Part shown: positions 61,281 through 64,000 of the stretch, one piece after another
Numbering within the stretch: the stretch's first letter is position 1
How the letters are laid out: each line of letters begins with the position of its first letter
Source: Candidatus Zhuqueibacterota bacterium
GTDB taxonomy: Bacteria; Zhuqueibacterota; Zhuqueibacteria; Thermofontimicrobiales; Thiofontviventaceae
Length of the DNA stretch: 64,000 bases
Reading direction: 5' to 3'
NCBI GenBank assembly: GCA_016931935.1
Contig: JAFGDW010000157.1
Coordinates: 1 to 64,000, forward strand
Notes under the pieces: model-generated
Told to the model about the DNA's origin: nothing
The model's database searches: none
Seen by the model: only the letters and a program-made list of their open reading frames with translations
Program-made: the position numbers and the translations under genes

Positions 61281-63188
61281 ATGTGTGGTATTTGTGGATA
61301 CTGGGGGGGGGATATAACTCAGGATGAAGGCAGGACATTGCTTCATCGCATGATGGACCAGATAACGCACCGTGGTCCCGATGAAGACGGCATGTTTGTA
61401 GGAAACGGCGTTGGCCTCGGAATACGACGCTTAAAGGTGATTGACCTGCAATCGGGCAGTCAGCCGATGACCAATGAGCAGGGATCAATGCAACTGGTAT
61501 TTAACGGCGAGATTTATAACTATCATGCATTGCGTAGCAGGCTTATGGAACAGGGGCATCGTTTTGCCACCCGCTCCGATACCGAGGTAATTGTTCATCA
61601 ATTTGAAACCGATTCGATTGATTGCCTGCACTTGTTGAATGGTATGTTTGCGTTCGCCCTTTACGATGATGAACACAAGGCATTGATGCTCGCCCGTGAT
61701 CGGGTCGGGATAAAACCGCTTTATTACTATTGGAATGGTGATCTGCTGCTGTTTGCATCGGAAATTAAAGCGCTGATGGCCAGCGGATTGATAGATTACC
61801 ATATCAATTGGCATTCTGTCTGGCATTATCTAACCTTCCGCTATGTTCCGGCTCCGGAAACAATTTGGAAAAATGTCTATAAACTTCCACCTGCGCACTT
61901 TATGCTGTTAAATTCATCGTTCAAAACGCCGATGCCAGTACGTTATTGGGATTTTCCCTACCGTGACGATTATCCATCAATTTCCACTGAGGAGAGCGTT
62001 GATGAGTTTGAAAAACTGTTTCTTGATTCAGTAAAAAAACGATTGATTGCCGATGTCCCGGTGGGCGTCTTTCTCAGCGGCGGACTCGATTCCAGTGCAA
62101 TTACAGCAGCAATAGCTGAAGTACATAATCATCGCCTGTCGAGCTTTTCAGTGGCGTTTGAAGGTGCATCTGCAATAGATGAACGTCCGTTTGCCCGCGA
62201 AATCGCTCATACATTTGGTACCGACCATCATGAGGTAGTCATCGATCAGCAGCAATTCATGGATTTTTTACCAGAGTTTGTCTATTTTAGTGATGAGCCG
62301 CTGGCCGACCTCACGGCTATTCCTCTTTATTATCTTTCACAACAGGCTCGGCAACATGTAACGGTCGTTCTTTCCGGCGAGGGCAGCGATGAAATTCTCG
62401 GGGGCTATGATTTCGCTGATAAATTTCGAATCCTGCAATGGGTAAAACGGTACAACCATGTCCCTTCCGGTATTCGAGTTCTGGCATCACCATTCATGAA
62501 ACGATTGTTTCACGGGAAAGAGATCAATTCATTTTCGATTCGAAATATAACAACCGATCAGTTAATCGAACAACGCTGGGGACACATGACCCGGCTGATG
62601 CAATCGGAACAGAAACACCAATTACTGCCCGATATTATTGGCTGTCAGGATTCAATTTCAATGGTGGCACGGCAACTTGAACGCTGCGCATCAAACGATG
62701 CGTTTCAGCGTATGTTGTTTTTGTACAGTCAGTCCTGGCTGGTCGAAGATTTATTGATGAAGGCTGATAAAATGTCAATGGCTAATTCGTTGGAACTGCG
62801 GGTACCATTTCTCGATCACCGATTGGTGGAATGGGCAGCCCGACAGGCATCCAACGTCAAAATAAACACAGATCGTAATGGGAAATTGGTCACAAAATGG
62901 GTACTGCGCAGGTTTGCTAAAAAGCGTATCCCACAATCTGTACTTGAACGACCAAAGGCGGGCTTCCCTGTGCCCGTATACAATTGGTTGACTGATAATC
63001 TCAAAACCTGGGCGCACGATTTACTACTCGGAACAGATGCAATGCTCCCACAATGGTTGAATCATGCCGGACTTTCCGACATGCTGCAACAGGCAACGGC
63101 GGATTCAACGCCGTCACTTCATCAGCACCGACTGTGGAATTTACTTATTCTGGAATTATGGATGCGACGATGGAAACCAACCGAATAA
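61281..63188 (+). CDS. AsnB-type class II amidotransferase (copy D)
   Basis: The 635-residue enzyme has Cys2 (MCGICGYWGG), THRGPDEDGM, FNGEIYNYH, SDTEVIVHQF and ARDRVGIKPLYYY in the glutaminase half. The synthetase half has LSGGLDSSAI near 266, LSGEGSDEILGGYD (the SGEGSDE form as in Escherichia coli AsnB), ELRVPFLDHRLVE and RPKAGFPVPVYNW. Start ATG 61281 places the Cys at position 2; the ATG at 61260 would put eight extra residues before it. A GGGGGGG run at 61303-61309 near the start is a possible slippage site. It overlaps the next gene by about 20-30 bases. The amide acceptor is unknown. Confidence 0.9.
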   Translation: MCGICGYWGGDITQDEGRTLLHRMMDQITHRGPDEDGMFVGNGVGLGIRRLKVIDLQSGSQPMTNEQGSMQLVFNGEIYNYHALRSRLMEQGHRFATRSDTEVIVHQFETDSIDCLHLLNGMFAFALYDDEHKALMLARDRVGIKPLYYYWNGDLLLFASEIKALMASGLIDYHINWHSVWHYLTFRYVPAPETIWKNVYKLPPAHFMLLNSSFKTPMPVRYWDFPYRDDYPSISTEESVDEFEKLFLDSVKKRLIADVPVGVFLSGGLDSSAITAAIAEVHNHRLSSFSVAFEGASAIDERPFAREIAHTFGTDHHEVVIDQQQFMDFLPEFVYFSDEPLADLTAIPLYYLSQQARQHVTVVLSGEGSDEILGGYDFADKFRILQWVKRYNHVPSGIRVLASPFMKRLFHGKEINSFSIRNITTDQLIEQRWGHMTRLMQSEQKHQLLPDIIGCQDSISMVARQLERCASNDAFQRMLFLYSQSWLVEDLLMKADKMSMANSLELRVPFLDHRLVEWAARQASNVKINTDRNGKLVTKWVLRRFAKKRIPQSVLERPKAGFPVPVYNWLTDNLKTWAHDLLLGTDAMLPQWLNHAGLSDMLQQATADSTPSLHQHRLWNLLILELWMRRWKPTE

Positions 63189-64000
63189 AATCGATTTTAG
63201 CGATCTCCTGGTCGATGCCGCCATTTCTATCGGCGCGATCGATTCAGGTATCACGTACTCTTCGGGCATTAGCACGGTTAGGGTGGGATATTACACTGCT
63301 GACAGTCGAACCGATTCAAGGTATGGAATTCAGTAACGAAAATAAACTGAATGCGCTTGCAAAACAGCCATTTCGGCAAATTCAAATCGCTATCCCCGAA
63401 CGTTTTTTTCTGTATCGATCAATGCATTATCTGCTGCCAAAAGCCATATGGCTACCCGATCACACCCGTGGCTGGATTCGCCGGGCAGTTGCCGCCGGCA
63501 TTAAGGCATTTACGAATAAGCCATTCGATGCGATCGTCAGTTTCGCCCAACCGATGTCCGACCATGTCGTTGGCCGGGATATTCATCGTATCACCGGTGT
63601 TCCCTGGATTGCCCATTTCAGCGATCCTTGGGTCGACAGTCCGTTTTATCGGTCGGCGAACAGGTGGCACGATAAAAAAATGCGGGAATATGAGCGCGAT
63701 TTTATAACAGAAGCGTCGACAATTATTTTTACGTCCGATCAAACCATGGATCGGGTTATGCTGAAATATCCGCCCAAATTACGCGAAAAAGCATTCGTCA
63801 TTCCCCATGGATTTGTCACCGATGAACCAATACCGACGTTGGAGAATTCCGGTAATAACCGTATGCAAATCGTTCATACAGGCCGGTTTTACAATTTCAA
63901 ACGTACGCCCGAACCGATCTTGTTGGCGTTGAGTTTTTTAAAACGACACAAACAATTACCGTCATCATTGGAAATCCACCTTATCGGCGCCATGCCACGC
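63170..64000 (+). CDS. GT4 family glycosyltransferase, cut at the window end
   Basis: The open frame runs to base 64000 without a stop (277 codons). It starts METNRIKSILAISWSMPPFL, then SARSIQVSRTLRALARLGWD, the first-domain pattern of GT4 enzymes with an LSARSIQV-type acceptor helix. Later parts are TGVPWIAHFSDPWVDS (a typical GT4 loop), TSDQTMDRVMLKYPP, FVIPHGFV and IVHTGRFYNFKRTPEPIL, the start of the donor domain. ATG 63158 is an alternative start. It overlaps AsnB copy D. Since the second half is missing, the catalytic Glu cannot be checked. Confidence 0.85.
   Translation, partial: METNRIKSILAISWSMPPFLSARSIQVSRTLRALARLGWDITLLTVEPIQGMEFSNENKLNALAKQPFRQIQIAIPERFFLYRSMHYLLPKAIWLPDHTRGWIRRAVAAGIKAFTNKPFDAIVSFAQPMSDHVVGRDIHRITGVPWIAHFSDPWVDSPFYRSANRWHDKKMREYERDFITEASTIIFTSDQTMDRVMLKYPPKLREKAFVIPHGFVTDEPIPTLENSGNNRMQIVHTGRFYNFKRTPEPILLALSFLKRHKQLPSSLEIHLIGAMPR

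Overview
The window is a 64 kb piece of a bacterial chromosome, probably from the FCB superphylum (Bacteroidota-Ignavibacteria-Calditrichota-KSB1 and relatives). The main reason is that two giant secreted proteins end in the 'YPNPF' type of C-terminal sorting domain used by type IX secretion. The sequence does not fix the phylum. No rRNA, tRNA, CRISPR array or intact mobile element was seen.

Region 1 (about 0.2-11.2 kb, all minus strand) encodes envelope and secreted proteins. They are a lipoprotein with Ig-like domains and a six-bladed propeller, a TPR lipoprotein translationally coupled to a 1308-residue cohesin-like/cadherin-like protein, and a 1426-residue protein with dockerin-type calcium motifs. 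The last has a near-consensus Shine-Dalgarno and a clear intrinsic terminator. A gene-poor 1.7 kb stretch of degenerate repeats separates it from region 2.

Region 2 (12.8 kb to the window end, all plus strand) is one very large glycan biosynthesis locus of about 35 genes, with many 4-nt ATGA couplings and several longer overlaps. It encodes polyprenyl-phosphate-type GT2 enzymes, GT4 and DUF354-type glycosyltransferases, two GT-C membrane enzymes, a Wzx-type flippase, three NodB-like deacetylases and nine methyltransferases (three with cysteine-bearing Trm112-like N-termini, one more with that module stripped of cysteines). It also encodes four AsnB-type amidotransferases, a class II amidotransferase fused to a WbpG/PseA-type synthetase, two FemAB-type aminoacyl transferases, two B12-type radical SAM enzymes, a sulfotransferase, a NodU-type carbamoyltransferase, an FrhB-like iron-sulfur protein and an SDR.

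The most unusual part is the run at 16.0-19.9 kb. It holds a small unknown protein, a tandem-flavodoxin reductase, a dipeptide-epimerase-like enolase-superfamily enzyme with all catalytic residues, and an ATP-grasp ligase. With the FemAB and AsnB enzymes this suggests, as inference only, a surface glycan carrying amino acid or peptide substituents that are ligated, epimerised and amidated, then O/N-methylated, sulfated and carbamoylated. No initiating phosphoglycosyltransferase or clear Wzy polymerase was recognised, so the locus probably continues past 64 kb, where a GT4 gene is cut.

Short intergenic regions are rich in palindromes and in diverged dispersed repeats. One remnant of a glycosyltransferase (about 53.2-53.5 kb) points to past rearrangement of the locus. 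The part from about 40 to 53 kb looks AT-richer than the genes around it.
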